A stretch of 64,000 bases of DNA. It comes from an uncultured Thermoguttaceae bacterium. Lineage in GTDB: Bacteria; Planctomycetota; Planctomycetia; Pirellulales; Thermoguttaceae. Of this stretch, positions 8,976-17,930 are shown piece by piece. Numbering within the stretch: the stretch's first letter is position 1; the number at the start of each line of letters is the position of its first letter. The stretch lies in NCBI GenBank assembly GCA_938042245.1, contig CALIRO010000020.1, positions 1 to 64,000 on the forward strand, written 5' to 3'. A program made the translations under genes and the position numbers. The notes below the pieces were generated by a model that was not told where the DNA came from, ran no database searches, and saw nothing but the letters and a program-made list of their open reading frames with translations.

Positions 8976-10568
8976 ATGTGTTTGACGGTGGTGGTAGGTC
9001 GGCATGCCACTGTAGATGGTTCGGTTTTGGTCGGCCATAACGAGGAAAACCAGGGCCCGTATTTTGTCAATTTTCGTCGGGTCCGGTTGGACCAATTGGC
9101 CAGCCCGGCATTGGCTGACCGACGCTCCCGATGGCCGAAAGAAATCCAAACGCCTCAGTATGGCTTTTTGTGGAGTCAAATCCCCGGCCGGGAATATAGC
9201 GACAGTTACCTGAACGATGCTGGTCTGGTCATTGTGAGCAACGGCTGCCCAAGCCGAGAAGATGACCTGGAAACCCTTATCGACCGCCAGCAGATCCAGC
9301 AGGAGGGCATTGGCGGGCTTTTGCGTCGGGTCGTGGCCGAGCAAGCCGCCAACGCGCCACAGGCCGTGGAACTGATCGGCCGGTTGGTCGAACAATTCGG
9401 CTATCGGGATTCCGGCCGAACCTATGTGGTGGCTGATCCCCAAGAGGCCTGGCTGGTGGCGGTGGTTCGGGGCCGACGTTGGCTGGCCCACCGAGTACCC
9501 GACGATGCCGCAGTGGTGGTTCCGAATGTGTTTATTTTCGATCAGATCCGGCTGGATGCGGTTGCTGCTTCCTATCAGGAAACCTCTTCCCATACCATTG
9601 GGGATGCTCTCCCGGAGAACCTTTCGTCTCGTGCAGCCTACCCAGCGGCTTCAGCCTCGCCGGAATCTGCCGTCCGAGCTTCCGCGGATTTGGTTTCCTA
9701 TGCAGCCAAACGGGGTTGGTACGATCCGGGCTCTGGCAGAGCGTTTTCGTTTCGAGAGGCGTATCAGGCGGCGGAACGGAATCGGCCGGATCCCCGCCAA
9801 TGGTGGGGCCAACGCTTGCTCCAGCACCCCCGAGGTGGGTTGGCAGCTTTGGGAGGCAGTCCGGTGGAACCAGCCCCCCAATCCCAGCCCACCGCACCAA
9901 CTGACGCCTCTGGGGGAACAGAACCAGCCGTTCCTACGACCGAGCCGCTTCCTTGGTACGTTCGGCCTGGCCGAAAGCTCTCGGTGCAGGACGTGGCCGC
10001 TATTTTGCGAAATCAACAAGGCCCGATCCCGTTATTCCATCCTGCCACCCAGGAGACAGCGGTTTTCCAGCTTCGCAGCGGGATGCCCAGACCGATCGGA
10101 TGTCTCTATTGGCGCACCGTGGGCCGACCAGATTGGAGCCCCTTGTTGCCTTGGTATTTAGGAGTGCAGGAGGTACCGGAGCAGTATTGCCATCCAGCCT
10201 TTCGGGCAGAACTGGAAATCTGGAACCCCAGTGAACCGCTGGCCCCAGAAATTTTCCAACCCCATCCGGATTTCATCTGGTGGAAATTTCATCTCCTCCG
10301 CCAGATCGGCGCCAGTGTGCCAGAAGAACTCATCCAGCAAGTCCAGACAGTCTGGACCGAAATGGAGCAGCGCCTTTGGCGCCAGCAAGCCGACCTGGAA
10401 ACCGAACTGCTGGCGCTCTGGTCGGCCGATCCTGCCGACTGCTGCCGCCGAATGACCCAATATTGTATCGCCCACTCGGAAACGGCCTGCCAACAGGCGG
10501 ACCAGTTTGTACACCAATGGCTCCAAGAAGGTTTCCCGAATCCCTTGCTGGACAGAATGCTCTCCTAG
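8976..10568 (+). CDS. C69-family dipeptidase-like Ntn hydrolase
   Basis: The protein begins MCLTVVVGRHATVDGSVLVGHNEEN-like, as in peptidase family C69 (PepD), whose Cys2 becomes the N-terminal nucleophile after removal of Met. The ATG at 8976 was chosen because it exposes this Cys and has GCAGGAG seven to eight bases upstream; an upstream TTG at 8955 would bury it. The 530 residues contain the NDAGLVIVSNG and GRTYVVADPQEAWLV segments expected of the Ntn fold. A Pro/Thr/Ala-rich stretch (about residues 293-327) interrupts the second half. No signal peptide is visible, so a cytoplasmic peptidase is likely. Substrate preference cannot be inferred. Confidence 0.83.
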   Translation: MCLTVVVGRHATVDGSVLVGHNEENQGPYFVNFRRVRLDQLASPALADRRSRWPKEIQTPQYGFLWSQIPGREYSDSYLNDAGLVIVSNGCPSREDDLETLIDRQQIQQEGIGGLLRRVVAEQAANAPQAVELIGRLVEQFGYRDSGRTYVVADPQEAWLVAVVRGRRWLAHRVPDDAAVVVPNVFIFDQIRLDAVAASYQETSSHTIGDALPENLSSRAAYPAASASPESAVRASADLVSYAAKRGWYDPGSGRAFSFREAYQAAERNRPDPRQWWGQRLLQHPRGGLAALGGSPVEPAPQSQPTAPTDASGGTEPAVPTTEPLPWYVRPGRKLSVQDVAAILRNQQGPIPLFHPATQETAVFQLRSGMPRPIGCLYWRTVGRPDWSPLLPWYLGVQEVPEQYCHPAFRAELEIWNPSEPLAPEIFQPHPDFIWWKFHLLRQIGASVPEELIQQVQTVWTEMEQRLWRQQADLETELLALWSADPADCCRRMTQYCIAHSETACQQADQFVHQWLQEGFPNPLLDRMLS

Positions 10569-10746
10569 CTCCAACCGATACCCTCTTTAGCCTCTTGGAG
10601 AGCTCTTTTTAAGCTGGATATAGAGCACGCCAGGTGAGCGAACAGCCCGCTGTTTGCCACTTCTTAGTAGTGTGTAAAATAGAAAATAGGTTGGAGGAAG
10701 GCAAAAGACTGTTTGCTACCACAATGGGTTAGCTTGGGAGGATGGG

Positions 10747-11010
10747 ATGGCCAGGGTGCAAATTCCCATGATGCTAGCGGAATATACGGGCGGTCTGCGC
10801 CGTCTGGAAGCGGCTGGCGCCAATCTTCGGGAGATCATCGCGGACCTGGACCGGCAGTTTCCCGGGCTGGCAGGGCAGATTTATCAGGCAGAGAAGATTC
10901 GCCCGACTTTCGTGGTGACTGTGGATGGAAAATTGGCCGCCGATGGGTTAGATAGCCCCGTTGGCCCCAGCAGTGAGGTCTGTTTTTTGCCCTTCTTAGG
11001 TGGGGGCTGA
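10747..11010 (+). CDS. MoaD/ThiS-family sulfur-carrier protein
   Basis: This 87-residue ubiquitin-fold protein ends in FLPFLGGG. The terminal Gly-Gly is the adenylation and thiocarboxylation site of MoaD and ThiS proteins; here there are three glycines. Internal blocks typical of the family are LREIIADLDRQFPGL and an FVVTVDGK strand before the acidic/Pro turn. The nearby moeA would fit a role in molybdopterin synthesis, but other sulfur-carrier roles are possible and no moaE, moeB or thiazole gene is in view. GGGAGG precedes the ATG at 10747. Confidence 0.82.
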   Translation: MARVQIPMMLAEYTGGLRRLEAAGANLREIIADLDRQFPGLAGQIYQAEKIRPTFVVTVDGKLAADGLDSPVGPSSEVCFLPFLGGG

Positions 11011-11194
11011 GGAACTGCTAGACCTCCATTTTCCTATTCCGCCTGGGCGTTGGGGGTTTCTTCCAGCAGGGCAACGAAGGCAACCCTACGGTTCGCCAGA
11101 GAAGTCCCCCGGCTCCTTTTAACAAATCCCTGCCAAACTAAACAGGTTTCCCTCTCCCAGCAACACAAGAGAATCTTCTGCAGGAGAAGGAGAT

Positions 11195-11225
11195 CCTCTG
11201 GATTCCCGCTGGCGCGGCAATGACA
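11195..11225. repeat. single hairpin unit of the dispersed repeat family
   Basis: The stretch holds TGGATTCCCGCTGGCGCGGC followed by AATGACA, matching the core unit seen elsewhere (6331, 31820, 44664, 17067). The hairpin is CCCGC/GCGGC with a TGGC loop and one outer mismatch. No terminal repeats are visible here. Confidence 0.55.
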
Positions 11226-11259
11226 AAAGCGTTATTTGTCCCAGAGACAGGTATTCCCC

Positions 11260-12480
11260 TCAGTCGGCTAAACTGTTTGGATTCCGTTCGGCGCAGAGCA
11301 CTGGACCTGGCGTCTGCCAGTCAAAAGCTTTGTAGGTGAGGAGGAACTCTTGGTGGCCGAGGCGTTCGCTGGCCGTCGGCTGGCCGGTGGCCACAGCCAA
11401 AACCCGCTCATAGATTTCCCGGCCCACCTGTTCTAGAGTAGCTTGGCCTTCCAGAATCCGGCCTGCATTGATGTCCATATCTTCGCTCATCCGTCGATAG
11501 GTTTCCGGATTGGCACAGACTTTTAGTACCGGGGCAATCGCTGAGCCAACCACCGAACCCCGTCCGGTAGTAAACAGGTTCAGATGCACGCCACAGGCCA
11601 TTAGCTCGGCAATCTCCGCGTTATCACAGATATTCGGAAAGCCCCACAAGGGCTCTCCATCCGGCACCACATCCATCAGATACAACCCAGGGCCCGGAGG
11701 TAGTTGGCCTGGTTTCAGATAGCCGGTAATCGGCGATTTGCCGGTCTTACTGTAGGCGCCCAGGGATTTTTCTTCAATGGTAGTCAGCCCTCCCTCGGCG
11801 TTTCCGGAAGCAAAACTGGCATGGCCGTAGGCCTTGTAGTATCGGGCTGCTTTTTGGACGGCTTGAACCAGTTGTTGAGCCACCTCGGGACTGACCGCCC
11901 GCTGGGCCATAAACTGCTCACAACCGATCAGCTCGCCGGTCTCTTCAAAGATGCAGGTAGCCCCGGCCTGCAGGAGAAGATCGAAGGCATAGCCGCAGGC
12001 TGGGTTGGCCGTCAGCCCGCTGGTGGCATCCGAGCCGCCGCATATCGTCCCCACCACCAGTTCTTCTACTTCCATCGGGACCCGCTCCGCCCGGCGAAGC
12101 TGGGCCAACGTTTCCCGGACCCAGGCCTGTCCTTGCTGGATGGAGCGGCTGGTGCCGCCCGCCTGCTGAATGAGCAAAAGCTCCACCGGCCGAGCTGTTT
12201 GCTGGATCGCCTGAGCCAATTGTTCCTTGGGAAAACTTTCGCATCCTAAGGAGACCAGCAGGACGGCCCCCACATTCGGATGGGTGCAAATCCGTTCCAT
12301 CATCCGCTGCGCATACACACTCGGATAACAGCCCGGAAAACCGATCAGATGCACCGGTTCGCCCCGGAATCCCAGGACAATCTCTTGGGCTACATGCCGG
12401 GCGCATTCGACCAAATACGCCACGGCCAAGATGTTCCGAATCCCTTTTCGGCCGTCTGCTCTTGGATAACCTTCCCACAT
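11260..12480 (-). CDS. UxaA-family altronate/galactarate dehydratase catalytic domain
   Basis: The 406-residue protein matches the large catalytic domain of altronate/D-galactarate dehydratases, which remove water from sugar acids using an iron cofactor. Conserved cysteine-rich blocks include GFPGCYPS, VSLGCESFPKEQL, VGTICGGSDATSGLTANPACGYAFD and the PNICDNAEIAELMACGVHLNLFTTGRGS region near the C-terminus. It begins at YPRADGRKGIRN, so the small N-terminal SAF domain found in full-length UxaA is absent and no SAF gene is adjacent. The ATG at 12480 has GAAGGGAAG upstream. Substrate is inferred only at the level of sugar acids. Confidence 0.88.
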   Translation of the reverse strand: MWEGYPRADGRKGIRNILAVAYLVECARHVAQEIVLGFRGEPVHLIGFPGCYPSVYAQRMMERICTHPNVGAVLLVSLGCESFPKEQLAQAIQQTARPVELLLIQQAGGTSRSIQQGQAWVRETLAQLRRAERVPMEVEELVVGTICGGSDATSGLTANPACGYAFDLLLQAGATCIFEETGELIGCEQFMAQRAVSPEVAQQLVQAVQKAARYYKAYGHASFASGNAEGGLTTIEEKSLGAYSKTGKSPITGYLKPGQLPPGPGLYLMDVVPDGEPLWGFPNICDNAEIAELMACGVHLNLFTTGRGSVVGSAIAPVLKVCANPETYRRMSEDMDINAGRILEGQATLEQVGREIYERVLAVATGQPTASERLGHQEFLLTYKAFDWQTPGPVLCAERNPNSLAD

Positions 12481-12933
12481 AGAACTTCCCTTCGGAGCAT
12501 GATTTTTCTCAGGCGAAACCAAAGAGGTAAGCCTGGTAGATTGGCTGTTATTGGAGGTGAGAGTGGATTATGGTATGCCAGAGAGTTCCCAAACCCCTTA
12601 TTTTGCCCAGTTTGACAGGAATCGGTAGCTGATATTGGCCACCTGCTCTCAATGAGAGTGGGCTGGAAGCCAGGTAGCTGAAAGAATTCCCGGCTAATCC
12701 CGGCTAACGGCAAAAGATACATCCACCGGGGGAGATGCCCCCCAAAAGCGGGTTGCCCGGATCCTCCAAGGAATCGAAAGATCAAAATATTACTCAAAAT
12801 ATTGCATTTTGCATTTTTAGCTTGGTCCTTTTATATTACCCGGTTCGGAGGATTTTCTCTAGGGGGCGGTTGACCGTTTGAGACACCCGGGCCATACTTT
12901 TTCAAAATCATCTCAATTAAGGAGATTATTAGT
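12481..12933. other. intergenic, divergent gene upstream region
   Basis: This space separates the divergent dehydratase and hydrolase genes. Apart from the promoter at 12809-12837, no RNA gene or repeat copy was recognised. Confidence 0.4.
12809..12837 (+). promoter_or_regulatory. predicted sigma-70-type promoter of the alpha/beta hydrolase gene
   Basis: TTGCAT (12809-12814), a 17-base spacer and TATATT (12832-12837) form a good vegetative-type promoter in an AT-rich stretch, about 95 bases before the start codon at 12934. Confidence 0.5.
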
Positions 12934-13752
12934 ATGAAGATCAACAAACTAAGCATTCGAGGCTGCCAATATGCCTATCTCCAGCAAGGCCAGGGGATCC
13001 CATGGTTGTTTATTCATGGATTTCCCCTGGACCATCGGATGTGGCTGCCGGTGGTTGAACGGATGCGGAGTGCGGTGCGGGCAATTGTTCCGGATTTGCG
13101 AGGCTTCGGGCAATCAGAAGCTGCTGGGGAGCTGGTAACCATGGCGGATTTTGCCGACGATTTGGCTGCCCTGTTAGATGCCCTGAACATCCAACAGCCG
13201 GCCGTTATCTGTGGGCTTTCCATGGGGGGATACATTGCTTTTGAGTTTTACTTTCGGCACAAGAGCCGGGTGGCGGGGTTGGTACTTTGCGACACCAGAG
13301 CGGCAGCCGACACCCCCGAGATGGCCCAACTCCGGCAGGCCACCGCAGAACGGGTACTCAAAGAGGGACCGGCTTTTTTGGCCGAGACCATGTTGCCCCG
13401 TCTTCTGGCTCCAGCTACCTTTCAGGAGCAACCGGCTCTTGCCGAACAACTGCGCCAGCAGATTCAGGCCGCCCATCCGCAAGGGGTAGCAGCGGCGGCC
13501 CGCGGCATGGCCCAGCGCCGGGATATGCAACCGCTGCTTTCCCAGATCGCCTGCCCCAGTTTGGTCCTGGTGGGAAGTGAGGATGTCATTTCGCCGCCTG
13601 CGGAGATGCGGGCTATTGCCCAGGGCATCCCGAATGCCCAATTTGTCGAGATTGCTCAGGCCGGGCACATGGCCCCGCTGGAAAATCCCGGCTTGGTAAC
13701 CGCGGCTTTTCTAGAGTTTCTCGATCAGGTGGCTTCCGCCTCTGAGGCGTAG
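12934..13752 (+). CDS. alpha/beta-fold hydrolase
   Basis: A 272-residue cytoplasmic hydrolase. The oxyanion segment HGFPLDHRMW, the strand PDLRGFGQS, the nucleophile elbow GLSMGG, the acid in GSEDVISP and the histidine in AGHMAPLENP give a complete Ser-Asp-His triad. The overall look is that of 3-oxoadipate enol-lactonase-like esterases, but no beta-ketoadipate gene is nearby and the substrate is unknown. A strong AAGGAG precedes the ATG at 12934, and a sigma-70-like promoter lies upstream, so it is probably transcribed alone. Confidence 0.9.
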   Translation: MKINKLSIRGCQYAYLQQGQGIPWLFIHGFPLDHRMWLPVVERMRSAVRAIVPDLRGFGQSEAAGELVTMADFADDLAALLDALNIQQPAVICGLSMGGYIAFEFYFRHKSRVAGLVLCDTRAAADTPEMAQLRQATAERVLKEGPAFLAETMLPRLLAPATFQEQPALAEQLRQQIQAAHPQGVAAAARGMAQRRDMQPLLSQIACPSLVLVGSEDVISPPAEMRAIAQGIPNAQFVEIAQAGHMAPLENPGLVTAAFLEFLDQVASASEA

Positions 13753-13849
13753 ATCAATAGCCGTCTGCTTGCGCCACCAGACGCCCAGCCACGCTCATTT
13801 TGAATCGGTGGATTTCTGGATAGATAGCCAGCGGCGGCAAGCAGAAGAG

Positions 13850-15265
13850 TTACGGCAGGAGCAATTTTTCCAATTGGAACGGAAACTCTTCGGTAAGCAG
13901 GAGGCCGGGGGCTTCATAGATAAATATATATTTATCTATCTCCTCCACTCCCTCCCATTGGTACCGCAGACCAATCTGGGAGTCAGTGTGCTGAAATGGC
14001 TCTACGCCTGTACTCATGATCTTTTGGCCATTTGGAGATTCCAAATAGGCCTGGTTCCGATAAAACCAATGGTAATGCGATTGGAAGGCCTCGCTGGGCC
14101 GATCGTAGCGTAAAAGCACCTCGATCTGCCAAAGGCCGCCTTCTTTTCGTACATCCTGCAGGCTCAGGGTAGCTCCAGCCCGACGCTGCGTCTGATTCCG
14201 GACAGACCGGATCGTCTTGAAGGAGAATCGCTGCGTCGCCCCCGGTAAGGTGACCGTCAGTTTCCCCCGGACCGATTCCAACCGACTGGCCGACCGATCC
14301 GGCAAAGCCAAGCGGACTTCCAATTCCGCCGCCTTTTGGCCGATCTTGACCGGCACGATGGTCTGGGCATCCGGTCGGCTAGGCGGAAGCGGTCGGCCCT
14401 GGTCATCGGTCGCCTGAAGCGTCTGATGCGCCAGCCGAAGCACCACCGGTCGTATCCTCGGCTCCCAAGCCGCCTCCAAAACCAACGTCAGTTGATCCCC
14501 CAGCCGGGACCGATAATCGCGTTGGGCCGTTAATCGCACCGGTGCAATCCGCAGCGGTCCGACATAGCAAGCCCGTTGGCTGCGTGGCTGTTCCTGCTCG
14601 GAGCGAGGGACCAGGAGCAGCTCCTCGCCAGGATCGTACAAATAGATCGTTATGCCTGCTTGATCCAGCAGTTGGTCCAACAAAGGCCAGAACGGTTTTT
14701 GCTCCACCGGACCAGAAAACCGAAGCTTTTTGCTCAATTCTTGTAGGTCGCTTCGCAGTCGGAGTCGATTGCCTGTTTGCTGATAAATCTGCTGAAATGC
14801 TTCCCAATAGGAGATTTGGCCTTCCGGTAGGTGCACCAGGGAGGGTTGCAGGACCGACTCGGCCCAGCGGCGTTCGAGTTGCTCTCGGATGCGGCGTAGG
14901 GTTACCGCGACCTCGGCCGAGTCCTGGGTTTCCGGGTCCGGTAAAAGCGGCAGGATGGTAGGGCCCAAACCCAAGAGGGCCTCTTCAGCCTGGGCACGTT
15001 GGGCAGCCTGCGGAGCGTCCAATTGCCGAACCAACCGGCGCACCCGACTGGCTAGGTCGGCTGGCGCATGGTCAGCCTTGGTGTTCTCCTGGATAGTTTT
15101 CTCCGGGGCAGTTTGTGGAGCCATATCGGCCGCTTGGGCATCCTTCCACCATGCCAACTTCACCCCAAGCGCCGCCAGTGCCAGAGCCACACTCAAAAAG
15201 ATCAGGCACTGGATCTTTAAATCCGAGCCTATGGCGCGGGACCATTTTAATAAACATGTATTCAT
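13850..15265 (-). CDS. membrane-anchored protein of unknown function with a short secretin/STN-like segment
   Basis: The 471-residue product has an N-terminal membrane segment (about 17-38, IQCLIFLSVALALAALGVKLA) and a large predicted exported part. Residues about 75-150 form a helical, HEAT-like stretch (RLVRQLDAPQAAQRAQAEEALLGLG). A following segment with WEAFQQIYQQTGNRLRLRSDL...FWPLLDQLLDQAGITIYLYD resembles the small N-domains seen in secretins and TonB-dependent receptors. The C-terminal half is beta-rich. No enzyme motif was found. It lies 66 bases downstream of the gene at 15332-15664 on the same strand, so the two are probably co-transcribed. Function unknown; the architecture recalls planctomycete envelope proteins. 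Confidence 0.75.
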   Translation of the reverse strand: MNTCLLKWSRAIGSDLKIQCLIFLSVALALAALGVKLAWWKDAQAADMAPQTAPEKTIQENTKADHAPADLASRVRRLVRQLDAPQAAQRAQAEEALLGLGPTILPLLPDPETQDSAEVAVTLRRIREQLERRWAESVLQPSLVHLPEGQISYWEAFQQIYQQTGNRLRLRSDLQELSKKLRFSGPVEQKPFWPLLDQLLDQAGITIYLYDPGEELLLVPRSEQEQPRSQRACYVGPLRIAPVRLTAQRDYRSRLGDQLTLVLEAAWEPRIRPVVLRLAHQTLQATDDQGRPLPPSRPDAQTIVPVKIGQKAAELEVRLALPDRSASRLESVRGKLTVTLPGATQRFSFKTIRSVRNQTQRRAGATLSLQDVRKEGGLWQIEVLLRYDRPSEAFQSHYHWFYRNQAYLESPNGQKIMSTGVEPFQHTDSQIGLRYQWEGVEEIDKYIFIYEAPGLLLTEEFPFQLEKLLLP

Positions 15266-15331
15266 CTACGAGGGTGTCTCCGTTTCCCCTGGGATGGTCG
15301 GATACGAAGCGATCGATTCGGCAGCTAGGCC

Positions 15332-15664
15332 TTATTGGGATTCAATTTTGGTCACCATCTCCCCAGAATAATGAAGACGCATCCGGTATTTCTGCAAGAT
15401 GCCGCTCCAAATGAACAATTCTTGGTTTTTGTTGGGTTCTCGCCGGGGACTGCCTTGGATCAGTTTTTCCAGGTCTTTTTTGGCTAGGGGCTTTTGTTCG
15501 TCGTCGATTTGAGAAGCGATGGCATTATAGGTGGCATTCCATTGGCTTCGGACCCGCAGTTCCGAGACGATCACAATGGCCGCCACAATCACAAATACAA
15601 TCAGTACAATTCGGTAGATCGGCATCAAAGGCTTTTTTGCCCCTTGCTCTGGCGCATTATGCAT
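15332..15664 (-). CDS. small single-pass membrane protein, unknown function
   Basis: A 110-residue protein with one strongly hydrophobic segment (about 17-35, YRIVLIVFVIVAAIVIV) after a short N-terminal cytoplasmic stretch, followed by a charged exported or periplasmic domain. TAAGGAG sits seven bases before the ATG at 15664, which was preferred over the longer open frame to 15745. It is the first gene of a probable two-gene unit with the membrane-anchored protein at 13850-15265. No family was recognised. Confidence 0.68.
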   Translation of the reverse strand: MHNAPEQGAKKPLMPIYRIVLIVFVIVAAIVIVSELRVRSQWNATYNAIASQIDDEQKPLAKKDLEKLIQGSPRREPNKNQELFIWSGILQKYRMRLHYSGEMVTKIESQ

Positions 15665-16068
15665 AACAGAACTCCTTACTCCGAAAGGAAACAAAATCAC
15701 CCCATTCCACAAGCCCAGGTGTTTACCTTTTGGTCGAGAAAGCATCCCTCGAAAAGCACTCTAGCTCCTTTTCCGAAATCTGTTGTATCCTACCTGCCAG
15801 GCCAATACCCCGCAAGAGGTGTCTCTTCGCAAAGAAGCCGTCCTTTTTCTCGGCTCCTGGGGGGCCTTCCGAGGGGAAAAGTGGAAACTCAGCAGTCGTT
15901 TTTATAGCAATGCTCTCTGGTCCTGTCCGGAGCAATGCAGTAGTTTTCCCCAAGGAATTCTATTTCCTGCTGGCCTAAACAAGCCGCTGAACAGTAAAAT
16001 AATAGAAACGGCGCACAGGGCGGTGCAAGGAATTGTTGGACCTGGGGTTGGCGACGGAGTTTTCTCTT
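15665..16068. other. intergenic between divergent genes
   Basis: Upstream region of two diverging membrane-protein genes. No clear promoter pair, repeat or RNA was recognised. Confidence 0.3.
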
Positions 16069-16614
16069 ATGGGCTGGTCGGCGGATAAGCAACCCGAAGG
16101 TGAGTATCGGCGCTGGCTGGAGGCCTTGGCCAAGGCCATGGGTTCGGATAAAGCCGACCAAGCGGCGCAATCCCCACCTTGGTCCCCAGAACCGGCTGGG
16201 CTGTTGGAGTCGGATGCTACGGGTCTTGAAGGGGCGCAGAACCCTTTTGCCCAATCGCCGCCGGAACCTATTTCTTCCCAAAGCGGCGCCTCTCCTGCTG
16301 AGGCGGGGAAAACCCTGGCTATTTCTTCCCCTCGAATATGGGATCTTTGCAAGCCGTATGTGTTGCTTGTGGCGGTGGTTTTATTGGGGGGATTAGCAGG
16401 GATAGGCAGTTTAGTGTGGCTGGCGCAGTGGTGGATTCCGCCGACTCGGCCGCCCGCCTCAGAATCGCCGATTGAGGCCCAGTGGGAGGTACGCCGTCGG
16501 GGACTGCACATTTTGCCAGATCCTGATATGCCCTCCCCCATCCTCAAACCTTCCGCCGCGGAGACCTCTTCCGAGCAGTCCGCTTCCGAACCGCCAGGCG
16601 CCGAAAAACCTTGA
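16069..16614 (+). CDS. single-pass membrane protein with a low-complexity linker
   Basis: A 181-residue protein. Residues about 1-95 are hydrophilic and rich in Pro, Ser, Ala and acidic residues; about 98-123 form one membrane helix (YVLLVAVVLLGGLAGIGSLVW); the C-terminus is again polar and Pro/Ser-rich. The ATG at 16069 has GGAG ten bases upstream. A long frame also exists on the opposite strand, but it lacks any plausible domain. No family was recognised. It is moderately supported by the membrane helix and polar flanks. Confidence 0.55.
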   Translation: MGWSADKQPEGEYRRWLEALAKAMGSDKADQAAQSPPWSPEPAGLLESDATGLEGAQNPFAQSPPEPISSQSGASPAEAGKTLAISSPRIWDLCKPYVLLVAVVLLGGLAGIGSLVWLAQWWIPPTRPPASESPIEAQWEVRRRGLHILPDPDMPSPILKPSAAETSSEQSASEPPGAEKP

Positions 16615-17151
16615 AAAACGCTGCTTGGCCGGCTGTTGGATGACCCCATTGCATCATTAACGTTTAATCCCTCCCGAAAGCCTCGGATAACGCTGTTTGG
16701 GTAGTCTTGGGAGAGCCACTGTTTTCAGCAGGCAAACAGCAAAGTTCTGGACTGCCGCCTGTGTGGCAATGACAACGGGGGAGCCTCAGAGAATGTCATC
16801 TCCACGGAAGCGGGGAGCCAGGCTGCCTTGGGCCGCTCCGTTGTTCTTCGTCTCTCCCTCAGAGGCAAAAGAAGATTGTCCCCCTGGAGGCAGTACGGTC
16901 TAGCAGACGGTAGGTCGTCTCGGTCAACGGACGAGAAATTCAGTCCACCAGCGTTCCATGGCACAGACTCACTTACAACCCGGTGAGGGGAATGCGCACG
17001 GGGTGTGCAGGCGGCCAGAAGCCCCCTCACCCTAACCCTCTCCCACGGAGGGGAGAGGAATTTTCTTGGACTGCCGCTTGTGCGGCAATGGCCACCCTGC
17101 AATCCCTTCTGTATATCCTTTGGGCAATTTTCGGACGGCCGAGGTGTGGCG
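16615..17151. repeat. intergenic block with two hairpin units and a shared 30-bp repeat
   Basis: Two copies of the hairpin unit are present, GCCGCCTGTGTGGC (16754-16767) and GCCGCTTGTGCGGC (17073-17086). Between them, 17022-17051 is identical, in inverted orientation, to 36485-36514 upstream of rpsP. The block therefore looks like an accumulation site for dispersed repeats. No gene is supported. Confidence 0.6.
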
Positions 17152-17883
17152 TTATCGGCTCAGGGCCAAGCGGAAGATGATCCATACTGCGCCGAAGGCT
17201 TCGCGGAGATTGATCTTCGAGCTGCCCGCCTGCCGATCTACGAAGACAATGGGCGTTTCGGCAAATCGGGCGCCTGCCCGGCGCAGATGCCAAAGGATTT
17301 CTTCCTGGAAGGAGTAGCCGCGGGATCGGACCCGATCGAAGTCGATGCGCCGGAGGGTTTCGACCCGATAACAACGGAACGCGCCGCTGCAATCTCGGGC
17401 GGGCAGGCGGAGGAGCAGACGGGCGTAGAAGTTGACAGCTCGACTCATCAGATGTCTTCGCAGGGGCCAGCCTTCGATCCGGCCGCCCGGCACATAGCGG
17501 GAACCGATCATCACATCCACTGGTCCGCCTTCCGGGCCAGCCGTCTCCATACCGCCCACCAAGGCAGGCAGATACTTCGGATGATGGCTGAAATCGGCGT
17601 CCATGGTAACCAGATACGGATATCCTTCGGCGATGGCGTATTTGATGCCGGCAATGGTAGCGGTGCCCAGGCCCAATTTACCTGTTCGGTGGATACACTG
17701 GAGGCGGGGTTCTTCAGCAGCCCGCTGAGCCGCCCATCGGCCAGTGCCGTCCGGCGAATTGTCGTCGATGACCAGCAGTTCCGCCTCCGGCAGATAGTGA
17801 AAGATCTCCTCCACCAGCCGAGGCAGGTTCTCCATCTCGTTATACGTGGCCACCGCCACCAACGGATTGCTCCGAACGGACAT
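17152..17883 (-). CDS. family 2 glycosyltransferase, dolichyl/polyprenyl-phosphate mannosyltransferase-like
   Basis: The 243-residue protein has the GT2 signature: VAVATYNEMENL at the N-terminus, DDNSPDGTG (nucleotide-sugar strand), and the metal-binding MDADFSHHP at about 92-100, followed by GSRYVPGG and GAFRCYR. This series is typical of DPM1-like enzymes, which transfer a sugar from a nucleotide to a polyprenyl phosphate at the membrane. There is no C-terminal membrane domain, as in the short DPM1 form. It follows purN by 47 bases on the same strand, so they probably share a transcript. The ATG at 17883 has GAGGGG upstream; the frame is open further back into purN. Confidence 0.9.
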   Translation of the reverse strand: MSVRSNPLVAVATYNEMENLPRLVEEIFHYLPEAELLVIDDNSPDGTGRWAAQRAAEEPRLQCIHRTGKLGLGTATIAGIKYAIAEGYPYLVTMDADFSHHPKYLPALVGGMETAGPEGGPVDVMIGSRYVPGGRIEGWPLRRHLMSRAVNFYARLLLRLPARDCSGAFRCYRVETLRRIDFDRVRSRGYSFQEEILWHLRRAGARFAETPIVFVDRQAGSSKINLREAFGAVWIIFRLALSR

Positions 17884-17930
17884 CTTGATGGCCCCTCTTC
17901 TGGAAAGACCCCATACTCTTTTGCACTCGG

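Noticed and set aside
15975..16649. Long minus-strand open frame opposite the membrane protein at 16069
   Set aside because: It has no domain, signal or ribosome-binding site, and the plus-strand frame contains a clean membrane helix.
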